Origin: Tipula vernalis
Taxonomy: Eukaryota; Arthropoda; Insecta; Diptera; Tipulidae
NCBI GenBank assembly: GCA_958295665.1
Contig: OY282560.1
Coordinates: forward strand, 207,808,420-207,872,419
Reading direction: 5' to 3'
Length of the DNA stretch: 64,000 nucleotides
Position numbers and translations under genes: made by a program. This document shows positions 23,700 to 34,771 of this stretch, in pieces. The stretch's first letter is position 1. Every line of letters begins with the position of its first letter. The notes below the pieces were generated by a model, which made no database searches, was not told the DNA's origin, and was given only the letters and a program-made list of their open reading frames with translations.

Positions 23700-25060
23700 G
23701 TTTGTCAGATTAGATTGAAAGTCAATTGCATCATTGGCGCAAGAAATAGTTTTGAAAATTTTAATGTCGTCCGCATAAATTAGAATGTCGGTGTGACTCA
23801 GACAATTTACCACATTATTTACGGAAAGAATAAAGAGCATAGGGTTCAAATGACTACTTTGAAGGACTCCTGAAGAAATATCAAATCACTCTTAAAGTGA
23901 AACTACCAATTTCCACAATTTGAGTTCTAGTCAAGTTTCCGCAGCAACAATTCATGTTCGATCTTGTCAAAGGCCTTGGAGTAATCAGTGTAAACGACCT
24001 GTACAATATTAGCATTTAGTAGATCACTTGAAATACAATTTGTAAACAAAACTATGTAAGCTTTGGTAAAACTAAAGTAATGCTAATACCACTACAGTTT
24101 TCCACATCGCAGCGAGATCCATATTTGAAAATCGGTTTAATAAATGAGCGTTCCCATAGAACAGGAAATTGGCGAGAAATTGTATTACTGATTAATTTAA
24201 GAAAAATGGATGGATTAGAATCGAATCCAGCACTTTGATTAATATCAAGATTTGACAATTCGGATAAAATGGTATCCACTTCCAGACGAAACATTGAAAA
24301 TTTTGACTTCCTTACACCATTATTCAAATTACAAAGATAATTTTGAATTATATACGCTCTCAAAGAAATCAGCAAACAAATTAGAAGTATCCCGCACATT
24401 ATCCCAGGAACGGTCATTTAAAAACATCGTAGAGGACCATTAGATTTTATTTTGTAATTAACAAAGTGCAAAAAGTGCATACCACGGTTCCTTCTAGAAG
24501 CTTTCATTCTAGCGATAAATCTCTGAATACCTAGATTAATGATTTGATAGCATTCGATCAACATATCGTCGATATTATCAAAAGCATATAAAAACGAACA
24601 ATCATACATCCAGAAATGCATTTAAAGAACTGTAATCACCCATTTTAAAATTGAAAATCCATAAGTTAACATTTTCTTTGATAAACTCGCAAAAAGTGGA
24701 AAATACTAAACGATACAAAAGCCAGATTCAGTACGTTATCATTATTAGTCTTAACATTGTTACTTTGTTTAAACCTCAATGAAAATATTTCAGAGATAAA
24801 GTTTTCCATCTCATCGTTCATATTAATAGGAGTTAAATTGTGATGAACAATCTCTCATACAATATCTGATATGTTAAAATTTCGAAAAATAAAACAACGA
24901 TCCTCCGGTTGAAGAAGTGGAACAATATTAGATTTCGCAGTGTTCGCAAACTTATGATACTGGCTTAAATGATAGGGCATATTTGTTAGACAGATGATCT
25001 GCGAATTTGAATGGAATCGAACACGAGCAGCAACAACTTCGGCATCGTGTTCAGCCAACT
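23700..25060 (-). pseudogene. Degenerate LINE ORF2 (jockey/CR1-like): endonuclease and RT
   Basis: Reading down the minus strand: an endonuclease block (ARVRFHSNSQIICLTNMP, YHLSQYHKFANTAKSN, CFIFRNFNISDIV, where GDFN is expected) at 25040-24855; a weak middle part; then RT motifs DINQSAGFDSNPSIFLKLI and SFIKPIFKYGSRCDVENCSG at about 24250-24060; VYTDYSKAFDKIEHELLL near 23975 (RT Asp); and a relic of the active-site box (AD.IKIF) near 23780. Stops and shifts are frequent. The protein would act by target-primed reverse transcription, but this copy is long dead. Confidence 0.7.
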
Positions 25061-26269
25061 TATTAGACTGGATTTATATTTGTTAGAAACTGCGACTACA
25101 CAATACCATCACCCTCGTTATAATAGTGTCCATTTGCTGATGTCTGTCCCTACGGCGAAAAATATTCCTACGTTTTTAAGTGGGTTGTTAATCATGATTC
25201 AACGATGCAAATGCATAATCTTCCTCCAAAATTGACAAATACAGAGATTTTGATTTGCCTGGAGAACAGCTTTACTGCTACGATGAATAATAAATGATGT
25301 TGTGTTGGATGACGGAGAAGTTGCTTTAGATGTTGAAAAGTGGCCCCAGTCTGGCTTTTTGCTATGCGTGAATAATTTGTAAATGGCCGGATTAATAAAT
25401 CAGGAGGCCAACCGTCGAAGTTATTGAGTAGGTCGCAATGGGACTCCTTTAAACCAATTTTGAAAGAAACGAACGTCAGTGAACTGTCCATTAACTGATC
25501 TTTGGAGAACAGTTTACAATTGACTTCCTCCGGTGAGCAATTTTGCAGTTTTTCACGGATATATTTAACAATCAGATCAGATCCGATGATAACCGATTTG
25601 TAACAAGAATAACATTTATTTTAAATTACTTAATAAATTTTGTGAATAAAATAATTTGTCAAAAAATTAGAATCAACAAGCAAAGTGTCAGTTATTGTAA
25701 TCCATCCATATTTCAATTTCACCTTCTCGGGTAACCTCCGAGTGCCGATTTTGTAACGCAATTATAAGAAAATGCAATTATGCATGTACGCACTACGAGA
25801 GCTCAAAATAACTTATACAATTGCATTTTGTAGCATAATTCACCATCAGTCGTCCCAATTTTTTCCCAAGTTTCATTTTATACATTGGAATAACGGAATT
25901 GCCCTAATATGGATTCAGGTCCATCGATATTTTCGGTATCTTATGTGATTTTTCTAGATTTAAAGCTTATTTGAGACTTGTTTGGTGTGTTATGTACTCA
26001 TGTGTATGGGGAATTCCACGTAAAATGAAACCAAAAACCATATTTTTGGAACTAGCTGTAGAATTTTTAAGCTTCGCTTTTTCCGGCCCCTTAATATTCT
26101 AAATGGACTATTAAATAAAATTAAGCAAAATAAAATTCATTTGGAGGAAATATGGCCCAATCTTCACAGAATTCCCAAATTATGATTGTTCTATTATGTA
26201 TTTGCCAGGACCCTTTCATTGGTGGGAAAAGAAGAAACGTCGTACCGGAAGATTTTCCTGTAGAAATGG
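25061..26269. other. Spacer, possibly LINE-derived at its left side
   Basis: A minus-strand open frame at 25192-25491 has no family match that I recognise; it may be an eroded 5' part of the LINE next to it. The rest shows no gene. Confidence 0.35.
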
Positions 26270-26460
26270 CACCGCTGCTCATCAAAGAACTTATGGTGTT
26301 ATCTTTATTGAAACCTTCGAATGCATTTTTAATAACATCCTGCGGATAAGTCCCCTGCAATCGTTCACTAAACAATGCCAAAAACATTGTGAAATTTATT
26401 GGCCCAGGTTCATCATATCGGTTAAACAATCTTTGGTTGGATTTTTATCCAGTGAGTGAT
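26270..26460 (-). pseudogene. Fragment of non-muscle myosin regulatory light chain
   Basis: The minus strand contains [16 protein letters not shown] and, after a one-base shift, [18 protein letters not shown], then [17 protein letters not shown]. This is the well-known central segment between the EF-hands of spaghetti-squash-type myosin regulatory light chain (family form: [32 protein letters not shown]). Neither the phosphorylated N terminus nor the C-terminal EF-hand is recognisable. No intron is seen in the fragment. It is likely a decayed retrocopy or captured exon; the active gene must lie elsewhere. Confidence 0.65.
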
Positions 26461-27221
26461 CACGTATTTACTCTTTTTCACTGAACCTCTTGGGCTAGTA
26501 CTCGGAAGATTTACTGTGCTGTAGTCGACAATGTCGAAAGGCAACTTTGCAGAATGATTGCCACTGCCAGAATACATATAGTATAGAATATGGGAGGGTT
26601 GGATGCGTTCTAAAAATATTTTTAGAATATTGAAAGATACGGAGTTTTACACGAAATAGTCAATAATAGAATAAAACTGCAGGCAGGCGGTAGTATTTAT
26701 AAAGAGTACTATCAGAGATAAGCAGAAAATGTTACCGACAAATGAGGGTCAATGGTTAAAAACGACTAAACCTGGGCGAAGTCTGAAAAAGTTTGAAAAC
26801 CTAAAACATTTTGGCTTAAAACAACCAAGGACAGTCATTAAGTCTCGAAATATGTTTTGTATTTCATTAACAAAAAATTGCTACATAAAATTGGTTTGGT
26901 GGTGACGACCATCCACTGGTCACAAAACATACTCATGATGAAATCTCTTCTAGAAAACTTTCAAACTCGCTGGTGAGATACGAAATTTCAATGAAATTGG
27001 TACATAATCGCAGCAATTTTTAGATTTGCCAAATAAAAATTTGGTTTTACTTTCATAACCAATCATCATCAATTATAAATTTTTTTTAAAGTTAGTTTAA
27101 TCCGTTGTATACCTTAGTGGATAAGGGCTGTGACCTCTAATCCCTCACTTTGACGATTTATTAAAATTCCAAGTCTTGAAATGTAACTAGGTAACTTCAT
27201 TTTAAACTGCAAATTCATTAT

Positions 27222-27650
27222 GTAACTTGACAGATGACATTTCAAACTTCTTTTAGAAAAAGAAAGTGTACGACTTCAATTGTTGTTAACAATTGTTTGT
27301 TTGACGTCGATTTCAAAAGGGAAAATCAAAAGGAACATGTTCGTCATATTTTGCTGAATTACTTCCGAAAAGAAAAAAACGCTTTACAATCTCATAAAAG
27401 TTATGTGATGTATATGGTAAAGATGTCTTAAAACTACGGCAGTGTCAGAATTGGTATGCTAAATTTCGGTCTGGAGATTTTGAGGTTAAATATGTACCAC
27501 GCTCAGGAAGGCCAATCGAAGTTGAGGACATTAAAAAAAGTTGAGGCATTTAATGAAAAATTACTGAGAATCTTAACATATCGAAATCGAGCATTGTAAA
27601 CCATTTAACACAACTTGAATACGTGAACTCACCAAAGCCGCTTAGCATTG
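27222..27650 (+). pseudogene. Mariner transposase, N-terminal fragment
   Basis: The DNA-binding half of a mariner transposase survives: ENQKEHVRHILLNYFRKEKN, then after a frameshift KLRQCQNWYAKFRSGDFEVK, VPRSGRPIEVEDIKK, and after further stops ITENLNISKSSIVNHLTQLE YVNSP. These are the two helix-turn-helix units with the GRP linker between them. The catalytic D,D,D domain is missing. The expected ATG before ENQKE is AGG/GGG-like, so even the start is lost. It looks like an irritans-type mariner relic. Confidence 0.8.
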
Positions 27651-27812
27651 GAACCCTTACGCAAGGATGGCAGAAAAACGTAATATTTTTATATTATATT
27701 ATTATTTACATTTCAGTTTCACATACTAAAATACAAAACTTCTTCTTCCAGCTCGAAATTTTTGTAGGGAATTTTTATTGTTGAGATTTCGAGGTGCTCC
27801 CAAATAAACAAC

Positions 27813-27911
27813 TAAAAGATCCCGAAAAATCACAAAATGTGGATTGGGCATCTCGCGCGCGCGCACGCGAAATACCCAATATACCATTTTTGGATTTTTA
27901 GGGATCTTTTT
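27813..27911. repeat. Imperfect palindrome with a CG-rich centre
   Basis: The arms 27813-27859 and 27864-27911 pair through AAAAGATCCC, AAAAATC, ATTGGG and TCGCG blocks around a CGCGCGCGCGCACGCG core. That core is very unusual in this AT-rich DNA. Several GGATTTTT/TTGGGAAAAC repeats follow. Confidence 0.6.
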
Positions 27912-28234
27912 GGGCGAAGGATTTTTGGGAAAACAATTTTTGGACAAATAACGATATTTGACGAAAGGGCATTTGGGAAAACATTATTTGTGGAAATAAA
28001 TTTTCGAGAAACAATTTGCGAATTGCGAACAATTGAATTGCGAATAAATCCCACACGCGAATTCGCAAGTTCGATTCACACCAAGCACGAGCGAATTTTT
28101 ATGTCAAATTCAATATTTTATTCTGAATTAAATTTAGTTTGCAAACTAACAATGGCAGTAATCAAGAATAAAATTGTTGTATAACAAGTATAAGTATTGG
28201 GTCCATCTGTACTTAAAAAAAAAAAACTTCTGGA

Positions 28235-29097
28235 TGTTATACCCGAATAGCTCTGGAATTAGAAAAATTCCCAGATTTATACTTCGTATATTTCAGGATG
28301 AATAAAGCGCAATTCCTCTATATTTTAAAGATGATATCACAGTCGATACAACCGATTGGTACGAATTAGCGAGAATCAATTAAACCAAACGAAAAATTGG
28401 TAATTATTACATTAAGGTAAGCTGACCTACATGCCACTTTTGTAGAAGACGGCCATCTTAATATATCTTATTTTCAAAATAATAAATTTTTAGATTTCTG
28501 GCATCGAGATGGTCTTTTAAAGATTTGGCAATGCATTTTTTACTCGGTCATTCGACCGTAAATAAAATAGTTGTCCAGACTCTAAAGAGCATTCAACAAA
28601 TTTTAATGCTTATTGCACTTCCAAACATAGAAAAAAATTGTTGGATTACAGTTAGGCAACAATTCCTAAAAAAATGGAATTTTCCTAACTGCTTGGGTGC
28701 TTTAGATGTAAAGCACGTCGATGCTTTCGCTTTTGACAAATCCGGGTGTCAAAATTTTAATTTTAAAAAAATATTTTCCATGATATTGATGGCATTGGTG
28801 GATGCGGATTACCGTTTTTTAATGGTTGACATCGAGGAATATGGAAGCATGTCCGATTCCACAATATTTTCAGAAAGTACTTTTGGGAAATTATGGCTTA
28901 GGAATGATGCAAAATTAAATTTGCCTGATGCAATTCCTTTACCAAGCCAAACCAATCCAATGCCGAAGGTCATAATTGCCGATGAGGCATTTGGCTTAAA
29001 AGAAACAATTCTTCGACCGTTTCCTGGAAAAAATTTAAATTATTCAAGGAAAATTTTTAATTATTTCAAATGCGGGGGATGTACCGTGGCAACATAA
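28235..29097 (+). pseudogene. PIF/Harbinger transposase, truncated
   Basis: Exon 1 (about 28235-28416) encodes CYTRIALELEKFPDLYFVYF and a QFLYIL helix; one TAG lies inside it near 28366. Its donor is AAGGTAAGCT. Exon 2 starts at 28494 after a TTTTTAG acceptor and joins in phase: FLASRWSFKDLAMHFLLGHS, WNFPNCLGALDVKHVDAF (first Asp), MALVDADYRFLMVDIEEYG, SESTFGK, ADEAFGLKETILRPFPG (second Asp). After KIFNYF the sequence departs from the family, so the region with the catalytic Glu is missing. This transposase belongs to a different branch from the one at 4.6 kb. Confidence 0.82.
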
Positions 29098-29402
29098 AAT
29101 TGTTGGCGAAAATTAAAAATAAATACATTTTTCAAAAATTTGTACATTTATTATTATTCAAAATAAAAAAATTATTCATAAGAATTAAAAAAATAATAAT
29201 TATAAAAATTATCACTTTATTATTTTCAACATTTATCACAGACTTAAATAAAGAGATAAGTTATATTTTAAATTTAGGTGCCGATAGAAAATTTTTGGAA
29301 AAAATGAGGGGATTGACGTCCTGTCTTTTGTATTATTGAATAATTGAGTGTTCCTATAAATTTAATGCACATCTTGAAACTGAGCAACATATTTAAATAG
29401 AT

Positions 29403-29558
29403 AATCACCCCTATTATGATTGTCGAGTCGATCGACAATCGACACGACTCTCTGTTGCCTTTTCCTTTTTCGTATTGTTTTTATCAAATGAAAAATCGAA
29501 AACGCAATACTGAGTCGTGTCGATTGTCGATCGACTCTTGATTCATAATAGGAGTGAT
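29403..29558. mobile_element. MITE with 46-bp inverted ends
   Basis: The arms 29403-29450 and 29511-29558 start ATCACCCCTATTATGA and ATCACTCCTATTATGA. The inner part GAGTCGATCGACAATCGACA is identical in both. Each arm also holds its own small palindrome (GTCGATCGAC). The whole unit is only about 156 bp and non-coding. Confidence 0.75.
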
Positions 29559-30025
29559 TAATTTGCTTACACAATGATAAAAACCAAAGTTTGACTAAAA
29601 CTTAAAGCATTTTTTTATCAAAATACAAAAAATTTCTAGTTTCAATAGAAATATTTCCAAAATAGGAACTTGACATAGACATTTTCTAATAAAATTAGGA
29701 TATTTTTGTATCTTTACATAAAAATTCTTATAGTTTTGGTCAAACTATGATTTTCATCATTATGGAAGCAAATTAATGTCTATTTAAATATTTGCTCGTT
29801 GCCAATACTTGGGTGTTTCACGGTTTAAACGTTTATTAGGTTAATTCGAATTTATAGTAAAGCTAAATTATTCAACAATGGCATAAGATAGGACATTAAT
29901 CCCCACAACATTTTTTTTGCTTAAAATTATTCTATCGGCACCTAGCCGTTGCTTAGTACTTCGGACAACACCCTGTATATATTGCTGATGTGTCATAACG
30001 CAAACCAATTAAAATTTTAAAAAAT

Positions 30026-30907
30026 TCATAATTTCGATAATATAACATCACTTGATAGGATATACGATCGACTATGTTTCGATAACCGTTCAAATCGTGG
30101 AACCAGACTATCGAAGAACAATTTTGGCTCAGATGGTGGCTCTTCTCTGGTGTCTAAGTTTTGGATAGCCTCCAAAATAACTTCACCAACGTCAGACCTA
30201 TTTTTGGCCTTTGAAGAATTTGGTTCTTTTTGGGGTACTTCAACTTGTGTTGCCACATCTGTACTACCTTCCGAAGAATAGTTTGAGATGGTACTAAAAT
30301 AAAAATCATGAATAAATATTAATTATGAATGAATATTTTAAAATACATTTCAAAAATGCATACCTTGGTGAATCTAAACACGGTAATAAAAATTGAAGGG
30401 TATCCATATGCACCCATTTTGATTTTTTGCCAGCACTACTTCCACTGGGTGTATTTTTGTCGAGCCGAATGTAGTGGAAAAATGTATCTTTTAGATTTTT
30501 CCATTTTGATTTACATTCTAAAACTAAGTAAATCAAATCAAATTTAATGTTAAACCAGTGGGGCCATTCCTGAACACGATGCGAATTTAAATGTATACGA
30601 TTCGTATTTGATTTATATAATTAATTTATTTACAAAATTTTATTAATAAGAAGCGAACGAATCTGAATCTGATTCAATTATGATTCAAATCATATCGTAT
30701 TTAGGAATGACCCCTCTGAGGAATAAAGTTTATTATTTAATAACAATTATTTAATTACCTGTGGAATTTAGCATCTGTGCAATCTCTTGCCATATTTGGT
30801 TGCGCTTTTTGCGATTGCTGTAATCGCTGTGTTTTTTACTGAAGAGCAAAGGATGAGCGCTCACCTCTAAAATAAGTACCTAGTTCTTCGTAGTCCAATT
30901 TATTCAT
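30026..30907 (-). pseudogene. MADF-BESS protein of the second Harbinger element, one-base frameshift
   Basis: Three exons read cleanly on the minus strand: about 30907-30759, 30523-30364 and 30293-30026, joined with correct phases. The MADF domain spans exons 1 and 2 (LEVSAHPLLFSKKHSDYSNR, QIWQEIAQMLNST, ECKSKWKNLKDTFFHYIRLD, SKWVHMDTLQFLLPCLDSPR). The BESS motif is in exon 3 (EPKLFFDSLVPRFERLSKH). The only break seen is one extra base close to the start (CTAGGTA, near 30874), which separates ATG 30907 from the MADF frame. An alternative start downstream is not obvious. MADF-BESS proteins bind DNA and accompany PIF transposases. Confidence 0.75.
30557..30718. mobile_element. MITE in the intron of the MADF-BESS gene
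   Basis: The ends AGTGGGGCCATTCCTGAACA and AGAGGGGTCATTCCTAAATA (reverse complement of the right) match at most positions. The interior is AT-rich with GATTC repeats. Confidence 0.55.
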
Positions 30908-31687
30908 TTAAATTTTTTATTAATATAATTGTTTTTTGGATAATTATAATTTATCAAAATATTAATTTATAGATTATAATTAATTTATAATTATATAATG
31001 AATTAATTTATATAACTTATTATTATTTTTTTTTTTTGATTAAACAAATTTTGCACGCGGCGTCACACTACAACTACAGAACTTTATGGATTGAATGTAC
31101 AAATTGAGGTTAGGTCAAAAAAAATATGCTCGTACGAATATTAGTACTTGTACTAATAAAAATTATGTGGAACGCGAGTGGATCATATTTTTGTTTTTTT
31201 GCGAATGTGCGAGTACTTAGTTTTTTATACGAATTTATTATTTCTTCCTATTTAAAATATTTTTAATGTACAATTTAATTTATTTTGATTGAAATCATTA
31301 TGATAATATCGAAAATAGAGAAATATTTTGTATTTTCGTTTATTTTCTGTTGAAAAGTTTACTCGCAATTCGCTATTCGCGTTTGGTGTGAGTAGTCTCT
31401 AACAGCCATATTTCACCATGCCATCCATCGCCATGACAAAATTCTGAAAAAATTTCGCGTACTGGCAATTGACAGGTCTAATAGAAAATCATTGGTTAAT
31501 TGATGCCAACAATAAAACTTGAGAAACTACTTAGTTAAATTGCGAAAATATAATAAGTTACGTTCTTATACGAGAATGTTTCCTTTCCATTGATAGTTTT
31601 ATTTTTGAGCTGAGAGTCTGTCGTGATAAATTTTGCTATCATGATAGTATTTTTTGGGCCGACAACATAAATCTGAAGAAAATTAAA

Positions 31688-31864
31688 ATAAGTTATTTTA
31701 TTGGTATAGGGCTCTTTATTTTTACTTATTTAAGCTTGAGCTTTCAATGCCAATTCGGGATCGTTGTCAAAAAGCATAATATCCTTTTGACAATGATCTC
31801 GAATTTGGATTGAAACTTAAGCTTAATTAAGTAAAAATAAAGAGCCCTATACCAATAAAATAAT
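31688..31864. mobile_element. Foldback MITE with about 80-bp arms
   Basis: The arms 31688-31771 and 31784-31864 are inverted copies starting ATTTTATTGGTATAGGGCTC. A 12-base spacer leaves almost the whole element as one hairpin. One arm of the same family is found at 8228-8318. Confidence 0.75.
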
Positions 31865-31927
31865 TTGTTTAAATTTTAAGAATTGAATAAAAACAAGCAG
31901 ATCTCGAATTACAAATCGAAACCAAAA

Positions 31928-31941
31928 ACGTAGAACTACGT
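31928..31941. repeat. Palindrome, putative Helentron subterminal repeat
   Basis: ACGTAGAACTACGT, exactly the reverse complement of the motif at 36526-36539, on the 3' side of the minus-strand coding region. Confidence 0.5.
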
Positions 31942-32061
31942 AACCTTGTCTTGATAAGTTCATGAATCACCAAAAATGCGCAATGGATGTTGTTATTTTT
32001 ATATTTACATATTTTTATTTTCGTGTGTACGTGATAAAGTTATTTTATACAGCCAAGATGT

Positions 32062-33060
32062 TCATTCTGCTGTTTCTGAAGTCATTGTTGCTGGTGAGGT
32101 CGGTGGGCTCTTACTTATGGTAAATATCGGTCGGTGGTATGAGAAATAAGATACATTTGTTACTGTACGAAACAGTTGGATGTCACGCGTAAATATCGCA
32201 TCAATAGTCGTGCTTCCCAGCGTCGTGTGTTTATCCGGATCAGTAGCTAAGCTCATCTGGACCTCGGATTGCATAAATTCAAGAAACCAATGGTTATCCG
32301 ATTTACTATATTCCACAACTCGTCTAGGTCACTAAATATCTGTGCAAACTTGCGTGTGTAAGATGCCAAGTTTCGCAGCATAAACTCTCGTGCTTGCTTA
32401 GATGTGATCTGTGTCGATAAATTATCGCACAGATATCGCTGAAGTCATCGATGTCTGCGATATTTGAGGTATTGCCATTATTACACTTGAGCAGTGTTTG
32501 CGCCGAAGCCGCAGTTACTGCATCCTTTTTCTCGTAAATTGCGACACCTCCTGCGTTTATCTTTCCACGCTTATGCAGCGAGACGCATTTGAATCCATCG
32601 ATACTTATAGCCACACCAGTAGTGTATCCCATCCAAGTTTCGCTCAATGCTAAAATGTCCACTGAACTCAAGACAGGGTCAGTTTCGATGTCTTTACTGT
32701 GAGCCACTAGACTTTGCACATTGTGACTCATTAAGCATAAATTTGTCGGCGCCTTTGTATTAATAACTTCGACCACTTGATCGCCCAACGTTTGCATGCG
32801 ATGATTGTCTAGCCTTGCTAATTCGGATCGCAAATCCCGAAGTCCTGGATTGTTATTCTCCACCGTATGGTAGAACGTAAAATCATCATTGGCGTTGGTT
32901 AAGAAGAGGCCATCGATTGACATGACTCTCGATAATGCTACATAAACTAACTGCTAATCTTGTGACTTGTTGTAGTGGAATCTCCTTTGAGAGAATGTAC
33001 CACCCTGCGATTTATGTATGGTCATTGCGCATGCTGGCACGCAGGGGAATTGGAGTCTTC
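32062..33060 (-). pseudogene. Helentron: helicase end and endonuclease domain
   Basis: The minus strand gives the last helicase motif, FPCVPACAMTIHKSQGG, then a TAG near 32953, QLVYVALSRVMSIDGLFLTN and NDDFTFYH. The frame continues into an apurinic-type endonuclease of LINE origin: LCLMSHNVQSLVAHSKDIET, ILALSETWMGYTTGVAISID, HKRGKINAGGVAIYEK. After a frameshift near 32320 comes TTIDAIFTRDIQLFRTV, then YHRPIFTI. The final motif is normally SDHRPIF, so the catalytic Asp is replaced by Tyr. This fusion of helicase and endonuclease marks the element as a Helentron. Confidence 0.78.
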
Positions 33061-33185
33061 TACATTTCACAGTACCTTTTAACTGAATGGTAGCCGATCG
33101 CTTGGAAATCGGAGTTCAACTAGGCGACACGGATTTGCTCACGAGGTATGGTTTAGCCTTCAGGCGTAATGTTGCACCAATTTTG

Positions 33186-34759
33186 TCATTGTCGAACTGG
33201 AACCACAATCGGCTCGCCCCACAACTCGATTGTCCCACAATTGGGTCCCACTACATGGTCTGTATTGTCGTCCATATCAACTAATCCAATCTCTCCGAGC
33301 AGAGGTTGTTCGATATGCTTCAGTTCGCCGATCACTCCGTTAACAATCCCGTCGGCCACATCTACATTTGTTGTTATCATGTACGGCATACCAACGCACA
33401 ATCGCAGCAAATATGGCAAACCACTTGTCTCCATCACGGCAAATCGCCCCTGGTACATTTTTTCGGCACCAATTAATTGTTCGAAAGCGTGTGTTAAGCA
33501 GCGCTTTCTCTTCGGAAAGCAAAGCTTGACCGTTACCAATTTTCGTTAGGATTGTCGAGAACATCACATCACTTTGGCGCATAACTTGTCGCAATGGATA
33601 ATACTCCAGCGAATGCCAGAACATTGCTCCCGCAATTACTTGTTTGTACGGCTTGTAGATGGGAGTAGCGTTGACTGGTGGCAGTTGCCGCAGATCGCCG
33701 CAGAAGATTATGTGCATCCCGTCGAACGGTTCGTCGAAGTTTCCTGTGATATAATTGAGGCGCATGTACGATATTCAGCAGATCTGCGCTCATCATGCTA
33801 ACCTCATCAATGATTATTACTTTTACATTAGCGAAAACCTTGCGATAAGCTTGCAGTGCTTCATGTCCCAAGCTGCTACACTGTCTTCTGGCCATGGTTA
33901 TTCTGATTACAGAATGTATTGTCGTTCCGTTTATGGCCACTGCAGCCTTGCCTATGGTTGCACAAGCGACATACGCGTTGTGCGTAGAATTGTGAGTCTG
34001 CGCAAATCGGTTGTATCTTTTCATTAGTATTCGCAAAGTGAATGTCTTCCCGCAATAAGCGGACCCGGTGAAGAAGGTTTGAATTGGTCGACACTCACCA
34101 GTGTTGTCATGTAAAACATGTATTGCCTGCAGCACCAACTTACGTTGCTCATCATTAGTCAGTCGTACCAATTTGCAGTATTCTTGTTTCGGCATCACGT
34201 TCGATCGCTGTCGAACAACTGCCGAAAGCGCACCGCGTACCGGAATACTCGCGATATCATCGTCGTTTGATTCTTCAAAACCAACTGTTCTTACAAATTC
34301 TTGGCGTTTCTGCTCGGCTTGTTCTACTTCGTCATCAATTTCATTGCATATCTTGCGATACTCCTCAACGGCTTGTTCGATATTCATTTTAACTTCGTAT
34401 TCTTTACGTTTAGACATGATCGAGTCTAATTGTTCATCGTACGCCTGCAAAAACTTGTTTCTGTCTAGCAAGTCACACAATTTGTTTCGGAATGGAACAT
34501 ACAATGTCACAATCTCTCGTTTCCAGTTAATCAGATCGGCAATATCATACTGCCGGGATCTAACAACACGGCTTTTGTCTCGTTTTCGGTATATTGCATT
34601 AACAGCATTCTCCTCGCAAGCGTTTACATTGGCATTATTGCTCTTATTGTCACCGCCATCATCGCCTTCTTTTACTATCAACATCAAATGTCGTAGTTGT
34701 GGCGATGGTCGTTGCTCGGTAAGTTCTAGCTGGCGAGTACCATGCCGCGAAATCTGCAA
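33186..34759 (-). pseudogene. Helentron: Pif1-like SF1 helicase
   Basis: DNA-unwinding part of the RepHel protein. From the minus strand: a charged linker (DLINWKREIVTLYVPFRNKL, YDEQLDSIMSKRKEYEVKMN), then NDEQRKLVLQAIHVLHD and Walker A as TFFTGSAYCGKTFTLRILM (a Tyr replaces the usual Gly of GSAGCGKT). ACATIGKAAVAINGTTIHSV and Walker B as VIIIDEVSMMSADLLN follow. After a frameshift near 33770 the frame resumes with IIFCGDLRQLPPVNATPIYK and WHSLEYYPLRQVMRQSDVMF. After a second shift near 33545 come PYLLRLCVGMPYMITTNVDV and DGIVNGVIGELKHIE. Helicase motifs I-IV are recognisable but the gene is broken. Confidence 0.82.
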
Positions 34760-34771
34760 GGCAAACCTCGT

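Larger units (their letters stand above)
28077..31390. mobile_element. Second PIF/Harbinger element
   Basis: A truncated Harbinger transposase on the + strand and a MADF-BESS protein on the - strand face each other. The outer ends CACACCAAGCACGA (left) and CACACCAAACGCGA (reverse complement of right) are a plausible TIR pair. No clean 3-bp target duplication was seen. Two or three MITEs are inserted or embedded in it (29403-29558 and 30557-30718). Confidence 0.65.

Noticed and set aside
28980..29340. Continuation of the second Harbinger transposase through 29070-29339
   Set aside because: This frame is Lys/Ile-rich and lacks the conserved Glu region, so it is treated as unrelated sequence after the truncation.
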